Below the pieces are notes generated by a model, which saw only the letters and a list, made by a program, of their open reading frames with translations, ran no database searches and was not told the DNA's origin. A program made the position numbers and the translations under genes. A stretch of 64,000 nucleotides of DNA from Myxococcota bacterium (GTDB lineage: Bacteria; Myxococcota; XYA12-FULL-58-9; JALHOP01): contig JALHOP010000009.1 in NCBI GenBank assembly GCA_022842935.1, positions 1 through 64,000 on the forward strand. Reading direction: 5' to 3'. Every line of letters begins with the position of its first letter. Within the stretch, counting starts at the first letter, position 1. Positions 17,679 to 28,510 of the stretch are shown piece after piece.

Positions 17679-18748
17679 CGGCCTTCTCCGAGGCGCATGG
17701 CCAGCCCAACGCCCGCAAGTAGAGCACTGCCAACCTCGACGGTGGCGGTAGCACCGAGATGACGTGTCGGAAACCAGGTGGCGCTGGCGCCAACGAAGCC
17801 CAAGAAGCCAGCGCCGACGCCGCCACCCAAGAGGCCGCCAGCCAGCGTATCCCGCCGGTGGTCGTAGTAGAGCTTCACCTCGCCGTCGCCTTCCCCGAGG
17901 TAGGCTCCCAAAGTGCCGCGCGCCATCAAGGCGCTGTCTGTGTCGCGGCTGTCCACTGCGTCATAGTTGACTGTGCCGATGAGACCACCGAAGGCGAGCT
18001 CGGCAAAGGCCCCGCGCAGCGTTGGGCCTATATGCGCAAGATCGAATCGCAGGGGGACGACCAGCTCGACGCTCGTGGTATCGATCTCGTCTGCGGCCAA
18101 GAAGAGCTGCGTGACGGCGAGCTGTAGGTCGATGAAGCCAAAGTAGGGCGAGCTCTCTTGCCAAATGCGATAGCGGAGCTCTCCTCGCAGTCGCGAGGTC
18201 GCGGTATTGGGAGCGAGCTGCCCCTCGGCGCCGACCGTCCAACTGCCAAAGGTCGCTGCGACCCTTGGTGAGATCACGGCGTCGGTCGCGGCGCGTGGAT
18301 CGTAGCGGTAGCTCGTGAACAGCGCGGCCTCGAGGCGCGGCGCGGCCGGAGGACTTCCGCGGCGACTAGCGGGAACGCTCACCCCATAGACGTCCGCAAG
18401 GAACGAGCCGACGAATGCAAAGCCACCGCCAATGGTCATGCCGGCCAGAGGCGCAACGAAACGCCGGGAAGCGCCGGTCACCGCGAGCATGGCGATGCCT
18501 GATGCCGCAAGACCCAGACCGATGCCCTCGATGGCGAGCAGCCGCTTCGCCGTCGTTCGCTCACCTGCCACGAAGCTACCCGAGCCATGCAGCAAAAAGC
18601 CCGGGACCAGCGATGCAGCCACTGGAAGTAGCTCGAACGAAGTCGGTGGGTGCTTCGTTTCAGCGGACACGGCTTCGGAGCCGGACGCGGCTCGAGGTAG
18701 CGCCACGATCATGCAGCACGCGAAGGCGCCTACGATGGTCGTACCCAT
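17675..18748 (-). CDS. Hypothetical envelope protein (outer-membrane-like)
   Basis: 357 aa, not assigned to a family. N-terminal signal peptide (TTIVGAFACCMIVALPRAASG), two hydrophobic glycine-rich stretches around 45-130, then alternating beta-type segments with aromatic residues (SYRYDPRAA, LRYRIWQESSPYFGFIDLQ, VKLYYDHRRDTLAGG) suggesting an outer-membrane barrel or surface protein. ATG follows the arginase stop directly (no gap), and the stop overlaps the phosphoesterase start, so the three genes are probably co-translated. Confidence 0.6.
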   Translation of the reverse strand: MGTTIVGAFACCMIVALPRAASGSEAVSAETKHPPTSFELLPVAASLVPGFLLHGSGSFVAGERTTAKRLLAIEGIGLGLAASGIAMLAVTGASRRFVAPLAGMTIGGGFAFVGSFLADVYGVSVPASRRGSPPAAPRLEAALFTSYRYDPRAATDAVISPRVAATFGSWTVGAEGQLAPNTATSRLRGELRYRIWQESSPYFGFIDLQLAVTQLFLAADEIDTTSVELVVPLRFDLAHIGPTLRGAFAELAFGGLIGTVNYDAVDSRDTDSALMARGTLGAYLGEGDGEVKLYYDHRRDTLAGGLLGGGVGAGFLGFVGASATWFPTRHLGATATVEVGSALLAGVGLAMRLGEGR

Positions 18749-19675
18749 CTAGTAGATGGTCTTGCCCAAAGCGCTCTGCGCAAGCTCGGTCGTCAGGATC
18801 GCGGTGATATTCTGATTGTCGAGGACCGGATTCACCTCGACGAAGTCCATCGACACGATGTTCGCGCGGTCAGCGCAGATCTCCATCGCGAGGTGGGCTT
18901 CGCGGTAGGTGATGCCGCCCCAGACCGGCGTTCCCGTGCCGGGTGCATCCTCGGGGTCGACGACGTCGAGGTCGAAGGACAAGTGAACGCCGACCGTACC
19001 GTCGCCAGCGATACGCACCGCTTCTTCGACGACGTCACGCATGCCGCGCTCGTCGATATCGCGCATCGTGTAGACGGTGACGCCGCTCTTTTTGAGCGTC
19101 TTGCGTTCTTCGGTGTCGAGGTCCCGCACGCCGATGAGCACCACGTTGCGCGGATCGATCTTCGGTGAGTGTCCGTTCAAGCCGACGAGGTCTTTGTCAC
19201 CAAGCCCACAGGTCGCGGCGAGCGACATGCCGTGGATATTTCCCGACGGGCTGGTCTCGTCGGTATTGGCATCGCCATGGGCGTCGAACCACAAGAGACC
19301 AAGTTTTTCGTTGCGCTTGTGGAAGAAGGTCGCCGAGCCGGCTGCGCTGCCGATGGTGATGCTGTGATCACCGCCCAAGACCAGAGGGATGCGGCCTTCG
19401 GTGAGCGACTGCTCGACCATCTTGGCGAGCTCGGCGCAGGCGGCGAGGATGGGCTTCTTGTACTTCAGGCGCGTGTCGCCGACCTCTTGGGTCTCGGGGA
19501 TCATGACGTCGACATCGCCGTAGTCGACGACGTTGTGGCCGAGTTGCTCGAGGCGAGCCTCGAGACCCGCGACGCGAATGGCCGACGGGCCCATGTCGAC
19601 GCCACGGCGGCTGGCTCCGAGATCGATTGGGATGCCAATGACGGCGACCCGCTTATTTTTGCTCGCAGCTGGCAT
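18749..19675 (-). CDS. Arginase
   Basis: 308 aa from ATG 19675. Manganese-binding motifs are intact: GGDHSIT, WFDAHGDAN and SFDLDVVDP; IDLGASRRGVDMGP is the conserved N-terminal strand. Hydrolyses arginine to ornithine and urea; agmatinase-type activity is less likely given the arginase-like first motif. No urease or other arginine genes adjoin, although a DDAH-like guanidino hydrolase is encoded at 46.0 kb. First gene of the minus-strand array running toward rpoN. Confidence 0.93.
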   Translation of the reverse strand: MPAASKNKRVAVIGIPIDLGASRRGVDMGPSAIRVAGLEARLEQLGHNVVDYGDVDVMIPETQEVGDTRLKYKKPILAACAELAKMVEQSLTEGRIPLVLGGDHSITIGSAAGSATFFHKRNEKLGLLWFDAHGDANTDETSPSGNIHGMSLAATCGLGDKDLVGLNGHSPKIDPRNVVLIGVRDLDTEERKTLKKSGVTVYTMRDIDERGMRDVVEEAVRIAGDGTVGVHLSFDLDVVDPEDAPGTGTPVWGGITYREAHLAMEICADRANIVSMDFVEVNPVLDNQNITAILTTELAQSALGKTIY

Positions 19676-19777
19676 GGGCGGGTTCCGTAGCACCGCGTTT
19701 GGTCGCCGTCTACTCGACCGCGACTTGGCCCGGCCTGATGGGCCTGCTAGTCACCAACGCCAAGGAGAGGAAATCCC

Positions 19778-20311
19778 ATGAACCGTTTAGTCGTCGTCGC
19801 AGCTCTAGCCGTCGCAAGCAGCGCTTTTGCCGCAGGTGAAGGCCCCAAGACCGCGCCCAACGCCATGCTCGAGGCCGCCTTCAAGGACGGCGTCGGCAAC
19901 TGGACCTGCACGGGGACCTGGTATGACCCATCGGGCAAGTCGATGACGGTGACCAGCAAGGGCAAGATCACCAAGGTCCTCGGGGGCCACCAGTACCTGG
20001 GCGAGTTCAGCTCGCCGAAGGCTGGTGACATGCCCGCCATGAAATCGACCGCAGAGTGGCACTATGATCCACTCAGCAAGGGCCTGGTTGGTACCATGGT
20101 CTGCGATAGCGGAGATGCTTCGCGTTCTACCTCGAACGGAATGCAGGGCCAGAGCATCATTTGGACCGCTGAAGGCACCATGATGGGCCAGCCCATGAAG
20201 ATGCGGACCACTGAGACAGTGAAGAGCGCAAAGGAAATGACCATGCTTCACGAGGTCGAGACCAACGGCAACTGGGCCAAGATGGGCGAAGAGACCTGTA
20301 AGAAAAACTAG
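19778..20311 (+). CDS. Exported DUF1579-like hypothetical protein
   Basis: 177 aa with a clear signal peptide (MNRLVVVAALAVASSAFAAG). A strong ribosome-binding site AAGGAGAGG lies about nine bases upstream of the ATG. The body (VGNWTCTGTWYDPSGKS, GGHQYLGEF, and MxGQ segments) resembles the DUF1579 family of lipocalin-like secreted proteins. It is a single-gene unit transcribed away from arginase and ending in a hairpin at 20318-20348. It interrupts the minus-strand LPS/rpoN array. Function unknown. Confidence 0.7.
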   Translation: MNRLVVVAALAVASSAFAAGEGPKTAPNAMLEAAFKDGVGNWTCTGTWYDPSGKSMTVTSKGKITKVLGGHQYLGEFSSPKAGDMPAMKSTAEWHYDPLSKGLVGTMVCDSGDASRSTSNGMQGQSIIWTAEGTMMGQPMKMRTTETVKSAKEMTMLHEVETNGNWAKMGEETCKKN

Positions 20312-20317
20312 CGCCGG

Positions 20318-20348
20318 TGACCGGCCGTCGCACATTGGCGGTCGGTCA
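20318..20348. terminator. Hairpin between convergent DUF1579-like gene and lptB
   Basis: Ten-bp stem (20318-20327 with 20339-20348, one G-T pair) and an 11-nt loop, immediately after the stop at 20311 and before the lptB stop at 20363. No T-tract on either side. Position suggests a shared terminator for both strands. Confidence 0.5.
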
Positions 20349-20362
20349 TCCAGCCCTGCGCA

Positions 20363-21088
20363 TCAGAGCTCGAAGTCCTTGCCGAGATACGACGCTCGCG
20401 CGACCGGGTTCGCGACAATCTCTTTGGGCGTCCCTCCCAAGAGAATCGCCCCCTCGCTAATGATGTACGCGCGGTCGCAGATCTTCAGCGTTTCGCGGAC
20501 ATTGTGGTCCGTAATGAGAACCCCGATACCATCTCCTCGCATCTGGGTGATGAAGGCTTTGATGTCGCCTACCGCGATTGGGTCGACGCCCGCGAACGGC
20601 TCATCGAGTAGCACCACCTTGGGTGAGTGAATCAGCGTGCGCGCCATCTCGAGGCGCCGGCGCTCGCCCCCCGATAGCTGCGACCCGAGATTGTCGCGCA
20701 CATGCTGCAGAGCGTACTTCGCGATGATGGCGTCCGCTTCAGCGACACACGCCGCCCGAGTCATGCGACGCGTCTCGAGCACTGCCAAGAGGTTCTCGTG
20801 AACGGTGAGCCCGCGGAACACCGTCGGCTCCTGCGCGAGATATCCGAGGCCCATGCGGGCTCGTTCGTAGAGCGGGAGGCGAGCAAGGTCCGCGTCGCCC
20901 AAGCGAATCCGTCCAGCATCCGGCCGCACCAACCCAGCTACCATGTTGAACGACGTCGATTTGCCGGCTCCATTTGGTCCCAAGAGCCCGACGATCTCGC
21001 CGGCGCTCACGTCGAACGAGACATCGCGCACGACTTTTCGCCGGCGGAAGGCTTTGCTGAGGTTCGAGGCCGTCAATAGGGGCTGCAC
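20363..21088 (-). CDS. lptB: LPS export ABC transporter ATPase LptB
   Basis: 241 aa, full length. Walker A GPNGAGKS, LptB-type switch LGYLAQEPTVFRGLTV, signature LSGGERRR, Walker B VVLLDEPFAGVDP, H-loop TDHNVRE. Powers extraction of LPS from the inner membrane with LptFG (not in the window). It is normally next to lptA; here lptA lies 1.8 kb away behind a plus-strand M20-like gene. Confidence 0.95.
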   Translation of the reverse strand: MQPLLTASNLSKAFRRRKVVRDVSFDVSAGEIVGLLGPNGAGKSTSFNMVAGLVRPDAGRIRLGDADLARLPLYERARMGLGYLAQEPTVFRGLTVHENLLAVLETRRMTRAACVAEADAIIAKYALQHVRDNLGSQLSGGERRRLEMARTLIHSPKVVLLDEPFAGVDPIAVGDIKAFITQMRGDGIGVLITDHNVRETLKICDRAYIISEGAILLGGTPKEIVANPVARASYLGKDFEL

Positions 21089-21154
21089 GCCCGCCTCTTA
21101 GTGCCCGTGGGGCTGAACGAGCAACCCCAGAGGCAAGCAACCCGATAATCAACA

Positions 21155-22831
21155 ATGGGGTTTGTCTTGCCTCTCAACGTCTTAGCGTTCCGATCTACCG
21201 CGCATGCGGTGTTTGCCAGCGAGATCGGGCAGGTCACCACCCCGCGGCAAGCCCACGCCACTGACGCGATAGAACGCGTTCGCACGAGTCGTGCCGACGC
21301 ACCCGCGCAGCGCGACGCTGTCTGCGCTCGCATTCTCGAGACCACCGCCGATCTCGTAAGTATCCCCAGCCAGGGCGGTATCGATGACCCACGGCCGATC
21401 TGTGAGGCGCTCATCGCGAAGCTCGCGGCGGTGGGCATTGGCGGGCGCATGCTCATGCAAGGCGCGCGCCCGGTGGGCGTCGTCGCCGAGGTCGTCGGCG
21501 AACACCCCGGCCCCACGTATTGCTTGAACGCCGTCGTCGACACCGCCCCGGTGGGCGATGCCAACAGTTGGTCCACGGTCACGCCGTTTAGCGCGGAGCT
21601 GCGAGGCAACCGCCTGGTGGGGCGCGGAGTCGGCGACAGCAAGGTCGCTGCGGCGATGTTCATCGAGGTTGGGCGGGAGCTCGCCCAGCGCACCAGCGAC
21701 ATGCATGGCCGCGCCGTCCTCTTCTTTGACGCAGCCGAGCACGCGGGCAACTTCGAGGGCATGAAAGCCTTCATCGACGCTTTCGGTACGGGGCCCGCGC
21801 GTGTGCAGGGGATGGTGATTGGCTATCCTGGCAACAAGTCGCTGCAAGTCGGCAGTCGCGGCTTTCATCGCACGCAATGGCGGATGTCACTCGAAACCCT
21901 GGGTTCGCTGAGCGAGGTCCAGGCGCTTTTGCGGTCGACTCTGGATCTGCCGCTCCCGGAAGGACGCTCGCTCGAGTTTCCACTCCCGACGAAGCGGTCG
22001 GTCACCGCAGTGCGCTGCGAGACGGGCGGACCAGCGGGGCCTGGCACCGTCGTATCGGTCGCTCTCAGCGGCAAAGCTGACCACTCCGGAGCTTCGGCGC
22101 GCTCGGGTGTCAACGCGATCGAGAAAGCCGAGCTCTTCATGCATGCGCTCGAGCTGAAGGGCCGCACCCTGTTCGGAGACGCCTTCGCGCCGGCACTCAC
22201 GCGGCTCGATGGGGGCCAGGACTTCTCGGTAATACCCGATCAGGTGCGACTCGACGTCTTCGTTCCCGAGGGCATCCCAAAGGCGAGTTGTGAGCACCTC
22301 GCCCGGCTCGCCGCAGAAACGGCCGACGAGCTGATGCCGGCGCCCGTGCGATCAGAGCTCAAGTCATCCGCTCCGGCGGACGCTGACACCCGCTTCGTGA
22401 GCGCTCTGACTCTCAACGTCGATGTTCGTACGACGGTCGTCTTCGATATCGACGCCGTTGACGCGCTCGTGCAGCAAAGAGTGGCCGCGTTGCGTGGGCG
22501 TGGTGTGCAGTGCTCGGTGGCCACCGCTGGCGCCTGGCCCGCCTACAAGCTACCAGAGGGCTCGCCGCTCTCGACCGCTATGCAGACGGCCATCAATGCC
22601 CACGCGAAGAAACCGGGGCAACCTCGCATCTCCGGACCCTCGAACGCCGGCAACGTAGCAGCGGCGTTTGGTATCCCCGCGACTGCCGGATTTGGCGTCA
22701 GTTGTAAGGCTGCTCATGCGGCCGACGAGTCGATCGACATCTCCACAATCCCCGTAGCCTACGCCGTGCACGTCGAGGCGATGGAGTCGCTTTTCAGAAT
22801 ACGCGCGCCCGCGCGTGACGCTCGAGGCTAG
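21155..22831 (+). CDS. M20-family peptidase homologue with degenerate active site
   Basis: 558 aa. Fold markers are clear: GRGVGDSKV (metal Asp kept), the dimerisation-domain segment VALSGKADHSGASARSGVNAIEKA, and a C-terminal SGPSNAGNVAAAFGIP...AAHAADE. Other catalytic positions are changed: the usual GHxDxVP is NAVVDTAPV (His lost), and the EE pair is AE (general-base Glu lost). It may be a pseudoenzyme or have another activity. It is inserted on the opposite strand between lptB and lptA. Confidence 0.75.
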   Translation: MGFVLPLNVLAFRSTAHAVFASEIGQVTTPRQAHATDAIERVRTSRADAPAQRDAVCARILETTADLVSIPSQGGIDDPRPICEALIAKLAAVGIGGRMLMQGARPVGVVAEVVGEHPGPTYCLNAVVDTAPVGDANSWSTVTPFSAELRGNRLVGRGVGDSKVAAAMFIEVGRELAQRTSDMHGRAVLFFDAAEHAGNFEGMKAFIDAFGTGPARVQGMVIGYPGNKSLQVGSRGFHRTQWRMSLETLGSLSEVQALLRSTLDLPLPEGRSLEFPLPTKRSVTAVRCETGGPAGPGTVVSVALSGKADHSGASARSGVNAIEKAELFMHALELKGRTLFGDAFAPALTRLDGGQDFSVIPDQVRLDVFVPEGIPKASCEHLARLAAETADELMPAPVRSELKSSAPADADTRFVSALTLNVDVRTTVVFDIDAVDALVQQRVAALRGRGVQCSVATAGAWPAYKLPEGSPLSTAMQTAINAHAKKPGQPRISGPSNAGNVAAAFGIPATAGFGVSCKAAHAADESIDISTIPVAYAVHVEAMESLFRIRAPARDARG

Positions 22832-22897
22832 AGGCATCCCTGAGCGCAAGCCGCTTGGACCCGCCGCTTCGATGGGACACTCGCCCGCCCAGGGACC

Positions 22898-23452
22898 TTA
22901 GGGCTTACGGGGCGCTGGCTCACGCGCTGGCATGATGCGTGGCACCGGGCAGGTCGCCGGTAGCTGCTTCTCGTCGACCTGCGGTGCAAGCGGCTTCTTG
23001 TCGAGCTTGGTGTCGGCTTGCTCGATGCGGCCGCGCGGGTTCTCGATGTGCGCCTCGTTGGTGTTGACGTCGACGACGATCCGCGAGCCCGCGAGCAGAC
23101 TTTGACCGCGCTGCAATCGTGGACGGCCGGTCAGCAGCAGGCTTGAAGAGCCGAGCTCGAAGACCGCTTCGTCGGACTCGACGAGCTCGTCGGGGCGTTG
23201 AGCACGGACGTCGTTCTTGCAGATGAACTTCTGCCACTGCCACTGGTCATCGGCGATGCCCTCGAAGTAGTCGCAGCAGAGCAAGACGTCACGCCGCCGC
23301 ACAACGACGTTCCCTTTGCACTCGACGCGGTTGGGCTTGCTGAAGATCTGCATACCGTCGCATCGATAGTCGATGGGGCCCTGCTGGCCGGGCGCGCTTG
23401 TTTTGGCGGCGGGCGGGGCGACAACGACCAACAAGGCGAAGACAAAGCTCAT
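22898..23452 (-). CDS. lptA: LptA/OstA-like periplasmic LPS-bridge protein
   Basis: 184 aa with a signal peptide (MSFVFALLVVVAPPAAKTSA). The OstA-like region shows the beta-jellyroll pattern: YRCDGMQIFSKPNRVECKGNVVVRRRDVLL..., then DEAVFELGSSSLLLTGRPRLQRGQSLLAGSRIVVD. A cysteine pair (LLCCDYF) and a Pro/Lys/Arg tail are unusual additions. ATG overlaps the acyltransferase stop (ATGA). Last gene of the kdsB-to-lptA operon. Confidence 0.85.
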   Translation of the reverse strand: MSFVFALLVVVAPPAAKTSAPGQQGPIDYRCDGMQIFSKPNRVECKGNVVVRRRDVLLCCDYFEGIADDQWQWQKFICKNDVRAQRPDELVESDEAVFELGSSSLLLTGRPRLQRGQSLLAGSRIVVDVNTNEAHIENPRGRIEQADTKLDKKPLAPQVDEKQLPATCPVPRIMPAREPAPRKP

Positions 23453-24390
23453 TGCGGACCACTATCACCAGAAGGCGGCCGCGTTTTCCAGCGCTTGTGG
23501 AGCCATACCCATTGTGCGGGTACGCGACGGATCGCCTTCTCGAGTTTGGCGGTGAGCTGCGCGGTGAGCTCCTCGACATCACGTTCTCCGTTGTCTCGCG
23601 CGACGAACCGAAAGCGCTCGACGTGAACGTCGAAACCGTCGGGGTAACGATGCGCCCAACTCAAGATGATGGGCGCCTGGAAGCGCAGGGACAGAGCGGC
23701 CGCGGCGATTGGTGTGTAGGCGAGGCGGTCGAAGAACGGAACGAAGGTCCCTTGGACCTTGGTGTCCTGATCGATGAGTAGTCCCAAGATCTCGCCGCGC
23801 TTGAAGACGCGGAGCATATCCTTGCCAACCGAGGCGTCGCCTCGCCACAAGATCTTGGTGCCGAATTGTCGGCGCATCTTGTCCGCCAAAGCGGTGAGTC
23901 TGGGGTCGTAGAGCGGTTTTGCAATCGCGTTCATGGGCAAGCCGGCGCGCGCATATGCGTGCGACAGTAGCTCCCAGTTGCCAATATGGCCCCCGACCAA
24001 CACGACGCCTTTCCCGTGAGACAGAGCCTCGGCGACGAGCGCGCGCTGCTCCGCCGAAAGCACCGGCCCACCGCCTCGCGCGAACAGGCTGTCCGCCTTG
24101 AGCACTTCGACCGCCGAGAGTCCGAGGTGCGCGAACATGTCGCCCGCGATGCGCCGATGGAAACGCGGCTCGAGGGCGGGCAGAGACTGCGCGAGCTGTT
24201 TCACCGCGCGACGCCGTTCAGCGACAGCGATCACGCCCGCCAAGCGCCCGGCCCACATTCCCCAGGAACGCAGAAGCCAAAGTGGAAAACATCGCGCCAC
24301 CGCGATAGCGAACACGATGGCGAAATAGATGAGAGTGTTTTTCCAGCGCTGTAGGCGCCCCCATCGGGTGGGTAGTGCGACCTTGCTCAG
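23449..24390 (-). CDS. LpxL/HtrB-type lipid A acyltransferase, apparent CTG start
   Basis: Adds a secondary acyl chain to Kdo-lipid A at the inner membrane. N-terminal anchor (NTLIYFAIVFAIAVARCF), catalytic GGHIGNWE motif, then GLLIDQDTKVQGTFVPFF and the C-terminal VPAQWVWLHKRWK. No ATG, GTG or TTG precedes the membrane anchor after the upstream stop. The only start fitting the neighbouring pattern is CTG 24390, overlapping the SDR stop as CTGA and giving 313 aa, the normal length. GTG 24315 would cut into the anchor. Family call is firm; start is inferred. Confidence 0.85.
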   Translation of the reverse strand: MSKVALPTRWGRLQRWKNTLIYFAIVFAIAVARCFPLWLLRSWGMWAGRLAGVIAVAERRRAVKQLAQSLPALEPRFHRRIAGDMFAHLGLSAVEVLKADSLFARGGGPVLSAEQRALVAEALSHGKGVVLVGGHIGNWELLSHAYARAGLPMNAIAKPLYDPRLTALADKMRRQFGTKILWRGDASVGKDMLRVFKRGEILGLLIDQDTKVQGTFVPFFDRLAYTPIAAAALSLRFQAPIILSWAHRYPDGFDVHVERFRFVARDNGERDVEELTAQLTAKLEKAIRRVPAQWVWLHKRWKTRPPSGDSGPQ

Positions 24391-25198
24391 CGGTTCACCA
24401 GCTTGGCGCTGTGCTCCCAGAGGTCTCTTGCGAGAGCTTCGTCCATGGCAAGCCTCGTCGGTCGACGAGGCTTTGCGGCGTCGAAGTAGGCGCCGTTCAG
24501 GCCGGCCTCGAGCGGGGCGGTCGCGCAGTAGACGCTGGTACGTGCCCCGTCGCTGGTGTTGCCCATGAAGAGCTTCATGCCCAAGCGCAGTGGAGCTGGG
24601 ATATGCCGCCAGATGTCGGACGCGATGACCCCCGGGTGGAGGCTGACCGCAGTCACCCCGTGCTCGCCATACCGACGCGCAAGCTCGCTCGCGAACAAGA
24701 CGTTGCACAGCTTCGAGTCACAGTATTCGGCAAAGCCCGTCCGACTCTTGGTGGGTTCTTCGAAGGCGGCAAAGTCTAGCTGACCGGCGCGGCGATGCGC
24801 CTCGCTCGCGACGCAAACGACCCGCGTCTTGCTGGCCTTGAGGCCTTCGATGAGCGCCATCGTGAGCGCGAAGTGACCGAGGTGATTGATGCCGACGTTG
24901 ACCTCGAAGCCGTCGGACGTCTTGCCCCGCATCCCGGCGACGCCGGCATTGTTGATGAGTACGTCGATATGGGGAGCGGCGGCGAGGATCTGGGCGGCCG
25001 CCTTGCGGGTGGATGCGAGGTTTGCAAGGTCGAGCTCGACGAACTCGACCTCGGCCCCACGAGCTTTCGCCGCGTCGATGACCGGTTGTGTGCGCTCGAG
25101 CGAGCGGCCAGCCAAGATCAAGCGGGTGCCAGGCGCTGCCAGGTTCTCCGCAGTCGCACGGCCGATGCCAGTGTTTGCGCCGGTGATCACGATGGTCG

Positions 25199-25202
<4 letters not shown>
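24387..25202 (-). CDS. Short-chain dehydrogenase/reductase (retinol-dehydrogenase-like)
   Basis: 271 aa. Cofactor motif [12 protein letters not shown], a serine in [10 protein letters not shown], and the catalytic YxxxK (YCDSK). Resembles the broad retinol dehydrogenase/WW-domain oxidoreductase-like SDRs. ATG overlaps the kdsA stop (ATGA) and its own stop overlaps the acyltransferase, so it is embedded in an LPS operon. Whether it acts in LPS or lipid modification cannot be told from the sequence. Confidence 0.88.
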
Positions 25203-28385
<3,183 letters not shown>

Positions 28386-28510
28386 GGTCGGGAGGCGCGT
28401 ATAGGGTGGCCGGCGGCGCATCGTCAAGGCCGGGGCGCCGCGCCCGTGACATGGCGGCGCCACAAAACGACGATCCCGGATCGTGGCCTTTCCGTAGTAC
28501 AATCGTGGGA

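Noticed and set aside
22832-22897. Possible terminator between the M20-like gene and lptA
   Set aside because: Only a 6-bp TCCCTG/CAGGGA pairing with a very long loop was found; too weak to list.
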